Of a DNA stretch of 35,399 bases, positions 16,635 through 25,960 are shown one piece after another. Position 1 is the stretch's first letter. The number at the start of each line of letters is the position of its first letter. The DNA lies in NCBI GenBank assembly GCA_001839685.1, contig MLAK01001068.1, positions 1-35,399 on the forward strand, in the 5' to 3' direction. The notes under the pieces were generated by a model. The model saw only the letters and a program-made list of their open reading frames with translations, did not search any database and had not been told where the DNA came from. The position numbers and the translations under genes are program-made. This DNA comes from Tritrichomonas foetus. Taxonomy: Eukaryota > Parabasalia > Tritrichomonadida > Tritrichomonadidae.

Positions 16635-16663
16635 ACGTTTATTATTTTGGGAGGACGTTTATT
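16635..16663 (-). promoter_or_regulatory. Two ACGTTTATT repeats upstream of SPEF1
   Basis: ACGTTTATT occurs at 16635-16643 and again at 16655-16663, exactly 20 bases apart, 19-47 bases before the SPEF1 ATG. On the gene's strand this is AATAAACGT twice. It may be a factor-binding pair; only position and repetition support it. Confidence 0.3.
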
Positions 16664-16863
16664 TCTTGGGAAACTCAACTTCAAGAGATCTCTGAATAAA
16701 AAGATATAAAATGATTTATAATTGTTTAAAAAAGTTAATTATACAATAAAATGCAAATTTTAGAAAATGTGAAATTTACATGAGGATTCACCCATTTGAA
16801 TGTAATTCTGTATAATTAAACATGATCTATTAAGTCTTATTGAAAGAAAAAATGGGGACGTGG

Positions 16864-16874
16864 TCATATCATTA
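16864..16874 (+). promoter_or_regulatory. Possible initiator (TCATAT / TCATTA)
   Basis: Two overlapping matches to the trichomonad initiator TCA-Py-(A/T) lie 10-20 bases before ATG 16884. The motif is short and common in AT-rich DNA; its position is the support. Confidence 0.35.
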
Positions 16875-16883
16875 TGATTTAAG

Positions 16884-18332
16884 ATGGATAATTATAAATC
16901 AATTCAGTCAAACAAGAATATTTTTGACTTTCTGAAGAGACCAAAAGATAATACAATTGATGACTATCAAGTAGATATTTTATGTAATGCTATTTCTTTC
17001 CTTTTGAATGATTTTCAAAATCAACTTTTTTTTGAGGAAGAAGAAGAAGAAGAGTGGCATACAAATATTGTTTTAAATCATATCCATGATGTATATTTGG
17101 TCTTGTCATCAAACAATCCTAAAGTGATTCAATTTGCATTAAATAATGATATTGTCAACATTTTATGTCAATTATTTATATGCGCAAATAGCTTTAATGA
17201 ATCATATAATTTCTTGAAATGCTTAAATTCTCTCACTTCACTCACATCAGATACTGAAATTTTAAATGTAATAATGGAAAGATTTTTTTCGATGAATGGA
17301 GATCAAATCTCTGATGAAGATGAAATTTCTTATATGGTTTTATTACTTAATACACTCAAAATTCTTGTGAATTCTTTCAACGAAAAAAATCCAGAATTTT
17401 TTGATGAAAATTTTTTCATTCATCTCGGAAACTTCTTTCAAATCGATGGAGAAATTGATAATTCCATTTTATTATTAATTGATTCATTTTATCTTACTGC
17501 AATTGAAATCCCAGATCCCTTAATTAAACTAACAGCAAATATTTTTGGTCAATCTGATATTCAATCTTGTTTTGGTTGTTGCTCAGTTTTATTTTCTATA
17601 TCGAAAAAAGTTCCAAATGCTTTTGAAGAAAGTTTTATATTCGATACATTTTTCAAAATGTTTAATTATGGAATTGATCTTTGTCGTGCTCTGCTTATTC
17701 AATCGATTATTAATTTACCTCCAGATTTATGCCATAATTATATTAATATGAGTATTGTTGGATGTGTTGCTGATTGTTTAAATCGATTGGCAGGAGTGAA
17801 TCGATTTTATGAATCAAAAGTTGAAGGAAGTCTTGAATTAGCATCAATTAATTTTCTGAATTTTGTTTTAAGTAATATGAGTGAATTCGCAATTCAAACT
17901 TTCTTTTCATCAACTGAAGAAAGCTATGATAATTTCGAATCAATAATTGGCTGTTTAGAAAATGCCTTGTTTGCATTTAAAAAAGAATTATGTAAGACTT
18001 TTGTTTTATTCATTAATGGATTAATTAAACTATCAGATCAAGAACTCTACAATCAAATCGTCTTGAAGAAAAAGTTTCCTAATCAGTTTTCACAATGTGT
18101 TTCATTGATTTTTGAACTTGGTGATACTGAAATCAGCGATAATCTTTTGAATATACTTTTTTCATTTTTGAGTGATGCTCAAACTAAGTCTATTGATAGT
18201 TTATTTATAGGAGTTTTGGAATCAGATGGAATTTTTAATCAAATTAATGATAATACTGAATTAGATCAAAATAAAGTTCATGTTTTAATTAATATGTTTG
18301 GCCAATCTATAAACAGTAAAATGAATGATTAA
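16884..18332 (+). CDS. Hypothetical all-helical repeat protein (ARM/HEAT-like), 482 aa
   Basis: I do not recognise a named family. The 482 residues are almost entirely amphipathic helices about 15-20 residues long with repeated hydrophobic cores (DIVNILCQLFICANSF, SYMVLLLNTLKILVNSF, FVLFINGLIKLSDQEL), the look of an armadillo or HEAT solenoid. An acidic run of seven glutamates sits at residues 51-57. There is no signal peptide or membrane segment, so it should be cytosolic or nuclear. Many such ARM-like proteins occur in trichomonads without known roles. The codon use is as AT-rich as the cyclase gene. The start is ATG 16884. The stop is TAAA. Confidence 0.7.
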   Translation: MDNYKSIQSNKNIFDFLKRPKDNTIDDYQVDILCNAISFLLNDFQNQLFFEEEEEEEWHTNIVLNHIHDVYLVLSSNNPKVIQFALNNDIVNILCQLFICANSFNESYNFLKCLNSLTSLTSDTEILNVIMERFFSMNGDQISDEDEISYMVLLLNTLKILVNSFNEKNPEFFDENFFIHLGNFFQIDGEIDNSILLLIDSFYLTAIEIPDPLIKLTANIFGQSDIQSCFGCCSVLFSISKKVPNAFEESFIFDTFFKMFNYGIDLCRALLIQSIINLPPDLCHNYINMSIVGCVADCLNRLAGVNRFYESKVEGSLELASINFLNFVLSNMSEFAIQTFFSSTEESYDNFESIIGCLENALFAFKKELCKTFVLFINGLIKLSDQELYNQIVLKKKFPNQFSQCVSLIFELGDTEISDNLLNILFSFLSDAQTKSIDSLFIGVLESDGIFNQINDNTELDQNKVHVLINMFGQSINSKMND

Positions 18333-19715
18333 ATATGGTTTATTTATCAGAATATTATTTTAAATATATTATTTCCTTCTTTTTTCTCATTCATATTACT
18401 TTTTTGACTTTCTATCTTTCTTCCTAATCATTCATTTGCGTTTTTGTTAATAATTCATTCAATCATTCCTCTTCTTCGTCTTCACACTTATCCAAATCAT
18501 TCGAAATGTAATAATTCAAACATGATTATATCAATATCATAGATTCATATTATTTGTTAACAAAGAAGAGGAGTAATTTCATTATTCGAGATTAAGAAAA
18601 ATAATGGACTTTTATGATTTTTCTCATAAAAGGCAAAATTAATATGATAAATGGAAAAACATTTTTTAACTAGTCGTGATTTCATTTCCAGTCTTAATTT
18701 CTGCATGACAAAGAATTATTCACATGCTTAAACATTCAGTTCTGCAATTTTATTTTCTCAATGGAGAGATACATGAAAATATTTCTTTCATCATAGAATT
18801 CAGGTTGTGTTTAATTCCGGAAACTTTCAGACAAAAAAAACTGAGCAGTGTTAGATTATGAAATTCTTCTTCCAAAACAATAATCTAAATGATTCAATGA
18901 TTATGTAGAAATCATAACGATTGGAATTATGAACATTTTATGATTAGTCAATCAAAAATTTTCATGTCAAATATGCTTTTTTGAAATTAATATGTGTTTC
19001 AACAAATTTACATGTAAAAATAAATAAAAAAATTTCGATTTGGATATTATCACTTCAACTTAAATTAAAGAAATATATAAAATTTTCTTGAAAATGAAAG
19101 TATTGAACCGATAATGCAGCAGAATATCACTAGATATAAATTCAATTTTGTAAGCCAATGAAAATCATTAAAATATAATGCTTTCTGAAAGAATTTCTAT
19201 GAAAAATTCAGAAGTAATCATCATTAATAATGAAAATAATCATAGTAATTAAAATTTCTACATAAAATCTTTCACTCACTACTGATGAAAACACATTACA
19301 ATTGACTTTGAATCCAATAAAGTTAACAATATCAAAAAACAGCACCCTTTATCAACATAAAATTGATTGTACTTTTATTTCGCACTTGTTTTTCACCCCA
19401 GAGTGTTACTTGGAAATTACAATTTGAGATAATTTTCCAATGAAAAAAACTCAGATTGCTTATACTTGTTTCATTGAAGATACCATATAAAATCACTTCA
19501 TTTGTATCTTTATATATATTTTCATTTTAGTTAATCATTGAAGTATTTTTCACTTCACCATTTTGCCATGATCATGTGAGTCATTAGAATGATATCACTT
19601 ATTTCCTGACAATTTAGAGGTAAAATAATTTAACCTAGTGTTCGTTTATTTAATCAACTTTTTGAAAATGATGGCGACAAAAGATTAAAATTTTGCTTAT
19701 TTCAACAAGAAGCAA
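18333..19715. other. 1.4-kb AT-rich spacer
   Basis: No gene is evident. A short minus-strand acidic tail-like frame (SNDLDKCEDEEEE, stop near 18467) could be the remnant of a C-terminus, but it is preceded by a stop twenty codons upstream. I see no RNA gene or mobile element. The last 100 bases should contain the delta-tubulin promoter. Confidence 0.5.
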
Positions 19716-21011
19716 ATGACACAGTTAATTTCAGTTGGCGTTGGACAGTGCGGTGTCCAGATGGCCTCATCATTTATCGATTATTACATGTCAGAAGCCC
19801 AAACACACATCAGCGCGGATGCCTGCAGTCGTTTTTTCTTCGAAACAAAAGACAGAAAGTACGTTTCCAGATGCGTTTTAATCGACACAGAAAATAAAGC
19901 AGTTTCTGAGCTCGTCAAAGAGCGAACGGGATCATCGAATTGGAAATACGACAGACAGTCAATCTGGGCCCAGGGCTGCGGCTCCGGCAACAATTGGGCA
20001 TACGGATATGAGCAAAACGGTTTTGCTGCGAAAAACGAGGTGATGGATCGAATGCAACATCAGGCCGAAAAATGCGATCGTTTTGGCGGTTTTGTAATGT
20101 TTCAATCTCTTGCAGGAGGCACAGGAAGCGGTTTAGGCTCACGAATTACGGAATGCGTTCGAGACTCATTTGGCCATCATGCGCATATCATAAACAACGT
20201 TGTTTGGCCATATAAAGCAGGAGAAGTCCAAGTACAAAGCTATAATTCTGTGCTTTCGCTTTCCACACTTCTGAAAAACAGCGATGCTGTTGTAGTCACG
20301 TACAATGATGTTTTGCATGAAATTTGCGGTGATGTGAAAGGTGCAGAAAATGTCAGCTTCCAAGATATGAATACAATTATTGCACAAAACTTGACTGGAA
20401 TGTTTCTACCATCAAAATCAATTTGTTCCGTTCCTTTACTCAGCCAGCCATTAAGTCATCTTGTTCCAATTCAGTCCAGGAGGCTCCTCTCGTTGTTTGC
20501 GCTGCCTATTGTTTCTGATGTAGCTCGCGGGTTTTCTATTTTTAATTGGGATACGCTCGTTGGTAATGGCCTGGCAATGGCTGCAACTGGAAACTTCGCC
20601 GGAAAGAATGTTCCAACAATGCGAAGAATTACAGACCCGCGCGGCTCACTCATGATGAAATCAGACGCTGTTTGGATTGTGCTGAGAGGAAATGAGCTGG
20701 CCGATGGTAGAGCAAAAGTTGACCAATGTGAGCTCCTTAAATGCGGAAGGTTCTTTCCGTCAGATAATGATGATCCTGTCCTTGTTTCAACAAATACAAG
20801 ACAATTCAACAAACAGGAAAAGTCGATCAACATCTTGGCAAATTCCCAGTGTGTTATGAATCCGCTGGAGGACCTCCTCGATAAGTGCCACAACATGCTG
20901 GAGAGTGGAGCTTACTTGCACCAGTATTTGAGGGCGGGAGTTGATGCAGACTGGATTAATGAAGACAGACTCTTCTTAGAACAAGTTCTCAACGAATACA
21001 AATCAATGTAA
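19716..21011 (+). CDS. TUBD1: Delta-tubulin
   Basis: The 431-residue protein is a tubulin and specifically the delta type. It opens VGVGQCGVQMA and has GSGNNWAYGY, the nucleotide loop AGGTGSGLGSR, and WPYKAGEVQVQSYNSVLSLS, which is close to [20 protein letters not shown] of animal delta-tubulin. It ends with the delta-like NSQCVMNPLEDLLDKC and YLHQYLRAGVDADW. It lacks the alpha or beta C-terminal acidic tail. Delta-tubulin is needed for the third tubule of basal-body and centriole triplets, usually together with epsilon-tubulin. It fits with SPEF1 three kilobases upstream as a second flagellar gene, though the two are not co-transcribed. The codon use is richer in G and C than its surroundings. 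The start is ATG 19716. The stop is TAA. Confidence 0.93.
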   Translation: MTQLISVGVGQCGVQMASSFIDYYMSEAQTHISADACSRFFFETKDRKYVSRCVLIDTENKAVSELVKERTGSSNWKYDRQSIWAQGCGSGNNWAYGYEQNGFAAKNEVMDRMQHQAEKCDRFGGFVMFQSLAGGTGSGLGSRITECVRDSFGHHAHIINNVVWPYKAGEVQVQSYNSVLSLSTLLKNSDAVVVTYNDVLHEICGDVKGAENVSFQDMNTIIAQNLTGMFLPSKSICSVPLLSQPLSHLVPIQSRRLLSLFALPIVSDVARGFSIFNWDTLVGNGLAMAATGNFAGKNVPTMRRITDPRGSLMMKSDAVWIVLRGNELADGRAKVDQCELLKCGRFFPSDNDDPVLVSTNTRQFNKQEKSINILANSQCVMNPLEDLLDKCHNMLESGAYLHQYLRAGVDADWINEDRLFLEQVLNEYKSM

Positions 21012-21736
21012 TTTTATTCTATTCTATTATTTAGTAAAAAATAAAAGCTTTTTTGAAGAAAGTATAAATTTTAACATTCAAATTCATCCATCATACTAAC
21101 TCATGATTAATTTATTCGAATCAGAATAAAATTTTACAAAGTTTTTTATAAAAAACATTAACAATGGATAAATATTAATAATTTATACACAATTATATTG
21201 ATATTGAAAAATGTAGGCCTTTAAAATAGTGGCAGGTTCCATCGCTTTTTCATCATTGCCAGCCATAGGATAATCATCAAATAAATAGTAAATTTTAATA
21301 TTCTAAAACAGTTGTGATCTGAGTGTAAACCAAAAAAATAAAATTGAACTATCTAAGAACATGCCATGATTACTTTATCTGAATATGTGTCAGTCAAACT
21401 ATTTTCTTATCCTTCATACATAGAAAAATGGCAGAATCATTTTGATTATTTTTCTTGAGAGATGAAAGTTTTTATTCAATAAAATCACTTTTTAATTGGT
21501 TGTCTATTTCATGAAGATCCAAAAAAGTGAAAAAAATGAAACAAAAAAAAAAAAAATTCGACCGAAAAAAAGCTCCCTGAGTTATTTCAAAGTGCTGCTT
21601 CACAAAACTTTTGAGGGCACAAAATATGAAAAAGTGATTTCACTATTGGCTTAAAAAAAGAAAAAAAGATGTATTAAAATTCTATATCATTCATTACTAA
21701 AACGAAGAATTCTGAATTAGTATGGTAGCTTCCAAT
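21012..21736. other. Convergent spacer with two short coding-like pieces
   Basis: The spacer between delta-tubulin and NAC-beta contains a minus-strand frame open from 21302 to the stop at 21183 (its only ATG-started part is MAGNDEKAMEPATILKAYIF from 21266), a 30-codon plus frame at 21366-21458 (MITLSEYVSVKLFSYPSYIE), and an A14 run at 21543-21556. Both frames may be decayed gene fragments or chance. Confidence 0.4.
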
Positions 21737-22171
21737 TTATTGTGTTGAAGGAGCAGCCTCAGCGTTTTCGGCTTCACCTTCTGGTTTGCTAAAGTCAACA
21801 TTTTCTGGAACTTCACCAAGATCGTTTTCCTTGTTATCGCCAGCGTCCTTCTTGAACTTGGAGAAGTCCATGTTTGAGATGAGGTCGGTGATGACATCGA
21901 CCATCTTTTTCTTCTCTGGTGTTCCCATTAAGCAATAAGTGTTAGCATGCATGTTGAATGATAATTGTGGCTTTGTGAAGGCGAGGGCTTCTTCTTCGCC
22001 TTGGACCATGATTGAGGCTGTATCGATTTCTCCAAGATCTCTGCATCCGAGGCGTTGAGCGGCGAGCCAGACTTTTTGGCCTTCTTGATTTGCGTTCTTT
22101 GAAACCTTCTTGGTCTTCCTACGCCATGATCCCTTACCACCTGTCTTTGTTCCAACAGCTCCGCGAGACAT
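21737..22171 (-). CDS. BTF3: Nascent polypeptide-associated complex beta subunit (BTF3-like)
   Basis: The 144-residue protein has the NAC-beta layout: a basic N-terminus VGTKTGGKGSWRRKTKKVSK, equivalent to the ribosome-binding GGKGT-x-RRK-x-KK motif, then the NAC domain (LGEIDTASIMVQGEEEALAF, KPQLSFNMHANTYCLMGTPE). It ends in an acidic A/E-rich tail (EGEAENAEAAPSTQ). NAC binds ribosomes near the exit tunnel and shields nascent chains, pairing with NAC-alpha, which is not in this window. I start at ATG 22171 (MSRGAVG) because GGCCTTT lies just upstream; the longer frame opens with TTG at 22189 and would overlap this element. The stop is TAAA. Confidence 0.9.
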   Translation of the reverse strand: MSRGAVGTKTGGKGSWRRKTKKVSKNANQEGQKVWLAAQRLGCRDLGEIDTASIMVQGEEEALAFTKPQLSFNMHANTYCLMGTPEKKKMVDVITDLISNMDFSKFKKDAGDNKENDLGEVPENVDFSKPEGEAENAEAAPSTQ

Positions 22172-22176
22172 GAAAA

Positions 22177-22183
22177 AAAGGCC
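22177..22183 (-). promoter_or_regulatory. GGCCTTT start-site element before NAC-beta
   Basis: The minus-strand leader reads GACGGTTTGGTCGGCCTTT, with five bases between the heptamer and ATG 22171. It shares the GGTT...GGCCTTT arrangement with eL6 and eS26. It also argues for the downstream ATG as the true start. Confidence 0.5.
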
Positions 22184-22189
22184 GACCAA

Positions 22190-22626
22190 ACCGTCACTTC
22201 AAGATTTTTCAACTATTCAAATTTCTTTTCAATACTTTTTGGCCTTCTTAGACTTTCCCCACTTTTTCTCTCAAATTGGTTTCATTTTGCTTCAAAAATG
22301 AGAGGAAAAGTGGAAATTCAAAATACAAATTTCAATGTGAATTGATAAAATAATGTTATAATTTAAAAAGTTGAGATGACATTTTATAAGTTATCAAAAA
22401 ATCAAAAAAGGTGGATAATAATTCACAAAAAAAATTGCTTCAATACTTTGAATTTCCCTCATTGAAATATGAACAAAAATAATCGGTGAATATTCATCTA
22501 GGCACTTTTCGAAAAGTTCTTTTTGCCATCTTTCTTTCATCTGATGAAATCATGATTTTTTGTTTCATACATTGTTTTGGCATAAATATTAAAATCCTCT
22601 TGATTATTTCTATACGACATTCTTTT
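22190..22626. other. Spacer between NAC-beta and the fucosidase
   Basis: AT-rich, with the NAC-beta promoter at its left end. The 66-codon plus-strand frame at 22486-22686 has no ATG start and runs into the fucosidase gene on the opposite strand. I see no feature. Confidence 0.5.
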
Positions 22627-24411
22627 TTAATGAATAATCATTTCACCATCATACTGATAAAGAACAGATTTAGTTATTCTTGTTGAAGCTAATGATACAG
22701 CAGTTGATGTTATCGCACAATCAATTGTTGCAACTTGTTGATTATCAATAAAAATGTTTAATTTTCCATATTTTGGATCAATTGTACCGATTACAAAACA
22801 TCTAGTTCCTGTAAATTTCGCTTCTAATGAACTTCCAGATTTATCATTTGTAATTCCATCATCTGAATCTTTCCATGTTCCAGTTTTTGTGAACTGGGAA
22901 TTCGGTATTTCTGTTACACTATCAGGTGGTACTACTTTCTGGGAAATAGATCCAACAGACAAGAAAACTTCGATATTTTGTATTAAAGGAACAGCTTGTG
23001 ATTCAAGAATGTTCACACGAATCATATCAGCTGAAACTGGATCAAGTCGAATAATTCTATGATAACCAATTGTTGTTATTGTACTAAGGGTTTTCCATCC
23101 ATCATTTGTGTGATAATCAACGCTAGCCCTTGCTATTCTTTGCCCTAAATGAATATGTTCACGAATAGAAATAATATCAAAAGTTCTAAAGCGACCAAAA
23201 TCAATTGTGATGCTTCCTGTTGTTTTATCATCATCCATTGTCCAATAAGTCTTGTTTGTTCCATCAGCAACGTTTTCAGGAGAAAACATATTCGTGTCAC
23301 TTTCTCTTGTATTTGTTGCAGAGAATTTAACGCCATTTTGGCGGACAAAATCAAGTGAAAATGATTCCCAAATATCTCTACCTAATTGAAGAGCATTATT
23401 CGACATATCTTCTGGCATTTTACCTTCAGTATTAGGTGGAACATTTAATAACAGAATTTGACCACGTGCAACAGAAGTGAAATAAATTGATGCTAACTCT
23501 TTCATTGTTTTTGGAACTTTTCCAGATTTCCAAAACCATCCATTTGTTATTGAAACGTCACATTCACCAACAGAGTAATTTTGCCCAGTTGCTAAGCCTG
23601 TGTTAGGGTCTTGTAAGTTTGGATCGCATGTGGGAAGTTTATCAGCACATGCAATTTGATTATCTAAATCAAAACGATCCCAACATGGCTCTCCAGCTAT
23701 ACCTTTTTCATTACCAATCCAACGAACTTCTGATCCATGGCCACTCCAAATGACGCATTCAGGCTGATGTTTTCTGATTAATTCAAACCATTTACTAAAC
23801 CAATAAATTTGGGCTTTTGATCCTTCTCCTTTCGCACCATCCATCCATACTTCAACTATTTTTCCATTATTTCCATAGCGTTTGTTACTGTTCAAAATTT
23901 CATCAAGTTGATTCATATAATATTCATTATATAAAACTTCGTCACCATAATATGAAGAATTTACATCCCATGGTGATAAATAAAGTCCCATATCAACATT
24001 AAACTTCGTACAGCTTTTTGAAACTTCTTCTAAAACATCACCTGATTGATGCAAGAATTGAGAAATTAATTGAAAATCAACACTTAAATTAACACTATGA
24101 TTACTGAATTTTGTCTTCCAATTACAAAAGCCATCATGGTGACGACCAACCATAATGAGTCTTTTGAATCCAGCGCGTTTTAAGACTGATACCCATTGAT
24201 CAGTGTCTAAGTTCGTTGGTTTGAATAGATTGGGATCTTCTGATCCATCTCCCCATTCGATTCCAGTGTAAGTGTTCATTCCATAATGAATAAAAGCTGA
24301 CATTTCTTCGGTGTGGTATTGATATTGGATATCTTTTGGAGCTGGACCCCATAGTGGAGGAGGGGGAGCAGAAATCGCGAAATTGCTGAATAAAAGGAAA
24401 TAACTGAGCAT
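22627..24411 (-). CDS. Secreted GH29 alpha-L-fucosidase with discoidin-like domain
   Basis: The 594-residue enzyme has a signal peptide (MLSYFLLFSNFAIS) and a GH29 catalytic domain of about 330 residues. Family hallmarks are MSAFIHYGMNTYTGIEWG, RHHDGFCNW (R90-W98), MGLYLSPWD and VWMDGAKG, whose D191 is the expected nucleophile. The RHHDGF and WMDGA style resembles the bacterial GH29-B branch more than animal lysosomal fucosidases. A discoidin (F5/8 type C, CBM32-like) domain follows at about 345-480 (FSPENVADGTNKTYWTMDDD), then a short beta-rich C-terminal domain that ends abruptly (YQYDGEMIIH) and may be slightly truncated. It should release fucose from host or bacterial glycans outside the cell or in the phagosome. 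I suspect acquisition from bacteria. A TCATAT initiator match lies 4-9 bases before the ATG. The stop is TAAA. Confidence 0.92.
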   Translation of the reverse strand: MLSYFLLFSNFAISAPPPPLWGPAPKDIQYQYHTEEMSAFIHYGMNTYTGIEWGDGSEDPNLFKPTNLDTDQWVSVLKRAGFKRLIMVGRHHDGFCNWKTKFSNHSVNLSVDFQLISQFLHQSGDVLEEVSKSCTKFNVDMGLYLSPWDVNSSYYGDEVLYNEYYMNQLDEILNSNKRYGNNGKIVEVWMDGAKGEGSKAQIYWFSKWFELIRKHQPECVIWSGHGSEVRWIGNEKGIAGEPCWDRFDLDNQIACADKLPTCDPNLQDPNTGLATGQNYSVGECDVSITNGWFWKSGKVPKTMKELASIYFTSVARGQILLLNVPPNTEGKMPEDMSNNALQLGRDIWESFSLDFVRQNGVKFSATNTRESDTNMFSPENVADGTNKTYWTMDDDKTTGSITIDFGRFRTFDIISIREHIHLGQRIARASVDYHTNDGWKTLSTITTIGYHRIIRLDPVSADMIRVNILESQAVPLIQNIEVFLSVGSISQKVVPPDSVTEIPNSQFTKTGTWKDSDDGITNDKSGSSLEAKFTGTRCFVIGTIDPKYGKLNIFIDNQQVATIDCAITSTAVSLASTRITKSVLYQYDGEMIIH

Positions 24412-24414
24412 ATG

Positions 24415-24420
24415 ATATGA
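24415..24420 (-). promoter_or_regulatory. Possible initiator TCATAT before the fucosidase
   Basis: It matches the trichomonad initiator TCA-Py-(A/T), 4-9 bases before ATG 24411. It is short and may be chance. Confidence 0.3.
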
Positions 24421-24905
24421 TATATTGAACTTTCATCTCAATTTTTCTAAGGGTTTCACATTTAGGTTTTTTTGAAAGAATCATAAAACTAATTCTCAAT
24501 AATTGAAAGATCTCATGTAATATTTTATGGATAGTGATTTTGAAATTTTTTGATGTTCTTCTCAAAAGGCGATCTTTTTCTTTTCTTTTTTTTTTTTTGA
24601 AAATTTTTATTATCGCGCAATCACACAACATTATAACTTTTCTATATTAGGTGATTATTGATGATTTTGTCATGATGAAATACTTCGTAGAAAAGCTCTT
24701 AAATTTTTGAATAAAAATAATGATGACATGTCTAAATGACATTTCTCCTGATAAATTCTAAAATTTATGAATAGAATCGGTAGAGAGAGGACGAAACAAT
24801 ATATACATTTATAGTATAATTCATATTTATTAGAAGCATTTCATTTTTCTTATTATTCAGTGATTTTTATTTAAAAACGGTAAAATTTTCGGTTTTGACA
24901 CAAAA

Positions 24906-24916
24906 TCAGCGGTTAT
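24906..24916 (+). promoter_or_regulatory. TCAGCGGTTAT element upstream of eS26
   Basis: This 11-base sequence 20-30 bases before the eS26 ATG recurs exactly at 34595-34605, in the promoter region of the V-ATPase H gene in the other orientation. Its reverse complement contains TAACCG, similar to Myb recognition sites, and Myb factors are numerous in trichomonads. The function is inference. Confidence 0.35.
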
Positions 24917-24921
24917 ACCAT

Positions 24922-24928
24922 GGCCTTT
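24922..24928 (+). promoter_or_regulatory. GGCCTTT start-site element before eS26
   Basis: Seven bases separate GGCCTTT from ATG 24936. An ATG at 24920 overlaps it and opens a three-codon frame (ATG GCC TTT TGA). If transcription begins within CCTTT, as for M5, that ATG is not in the mRNA. Confidence 0.5.
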
Positions 24929-24935
24929 TGATTCG

Positions 24936-25292
24936 ATGCCTCAAAAGAGACGCAATTGCGGTCGCGCTAAGATGAACTCAGGACGTAAACAAACAGTAAA
25001 CTGCCTTAACTGCGGTCGTATGGTTCCACGCGATAAGGCAATCAAACGATTCATGACTAAAAATATGGTAGATTCTTCATCCGCTAAAGATGTTATGGAT
25101 GCTTCAATCTACTCCAAATACGAACTTCCAAAAGCATATCAAAAATGTTTCTACTGCGTTTCATGCGCTTGCCATCGCCGTATTGTTCGTGTTCGTAGCC
25201 GTGTCGTTCGTCGTGTTCGTGTTCCACTTTTCTTGAAGCTCCAACGTGAGAGAGCTGAGCAGCGTCAAAACCAGGCTCAGAAGAATGAGTAA
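24936..25292 (+). CDS. RPS26: 40S ribosomal protein eS26
   Basis: The 118-residue protein is eS26. It starts with the basic MPQKRRNCGRAKMNSGR and carries the zinc-binding cysteine pairs CLNCGRMVPRDKAIKRF and CFYCVSCACHRRIVRVRSR. The YELPKAYQK linker and the arginine-rich tail also fit, and the length is close to animal and yeast eS26 (115-119). It lies at the mRNA exit channel of the small subunit and contacts mRNA upstream of the start codon. ATG 24936 has GGCCTTT upstream, like eL6 and NAC-beta. Coding GC is higher than in flanking DNA, as for a highly expressed gene. The stop is TAAA. Confidence 0.96.
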   Translation: MPQKRRNCGRAKMNSGRKQTVNCLNCGRMVPRDKAIKRFMTKNMVDSSSAKDVMDASIYSKYELPKAYQKCFYCVSCACHRRIVRVRSRVVRRVRVPLFLKLQRERAEQRQNQAQKNE

Positions 25293-25960
25293 ACTCTCAT
25301 ATTTTTGCATCTAAATTTGCAATTTGGAGTATAAATTTTTAGAGTATGCTTCAAATGTTTTCTTTTTTTATCCAGTGCTTTTTTCTTTTCGTCCTTTTTC
25401 TATTTCTCATCGCCTTTTTTTAATAATATTTTTGATCAAACAAAAATAATCGAAATAGTCTAGCCTTTTAAAATTCCATTTTGCCGGATTGATAGAGAAC
25501 GAAATGATTCGATAATTTTGGTTCTCATGTTCTAAACATCGTTGCAACATGAAAATCCATAGATGATGAACTTTACATTGTACATCAATTTCATATCACA
25601 TTTCATCTAGAATTCAAAGCTTTTCATGAATCTAAATGGATTATGATATCTAATAGGGAAAGCTAATCGGTGATGTATTAAGTTTTCTTACAAAATTCAT
25701 ATTCTCAAGTATATAGATATAAAGCACGACCATTTTACCGTGAGCATTTAAGGTCAAATAAAACGTCAAATTTGCGAAAAGTGTTCACATTGAAACTGGC
25801 CTGATCTTTTATGTAAAATCTATAAATGATCAGAAATGATAGGTAAATAAATTTTTTTGTTTTTAGAAATCTGCGAAAATAAAAAAAAATCAAAAGAGAC
25901 ATATTTGTATTTATCATATAAAAACATTTTATATTATATTATCTGCTTGCACCATTGTAT
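25293..25960. other. Convergent spacer between eS26 and the CDK
   Basis: AT-rich and without an ATG-started frame of interest. It contains the 3' ends of both genes. Nothing recognisable. Confidence 0.5.

Larger units (their letters stand above)
24412..24935. other. Divergent spacer between fucosidase and eS26
   Basis: This holds both promoters. It includes a T13 run at 24586-24598. The 143-codon minus frame across its left end is the out-of-frame shadow of the fucosidase start. Nothing else is recognisable. Confidence 0.5.

Noticed and set aside
24200..24631. 143-codon minus frame overlapping the fucosidase start
   Set aside because: It overlaps the fucosidase signal peptide and catalytic domain out of frame and is K/R/I-rich from the poly-T tract.
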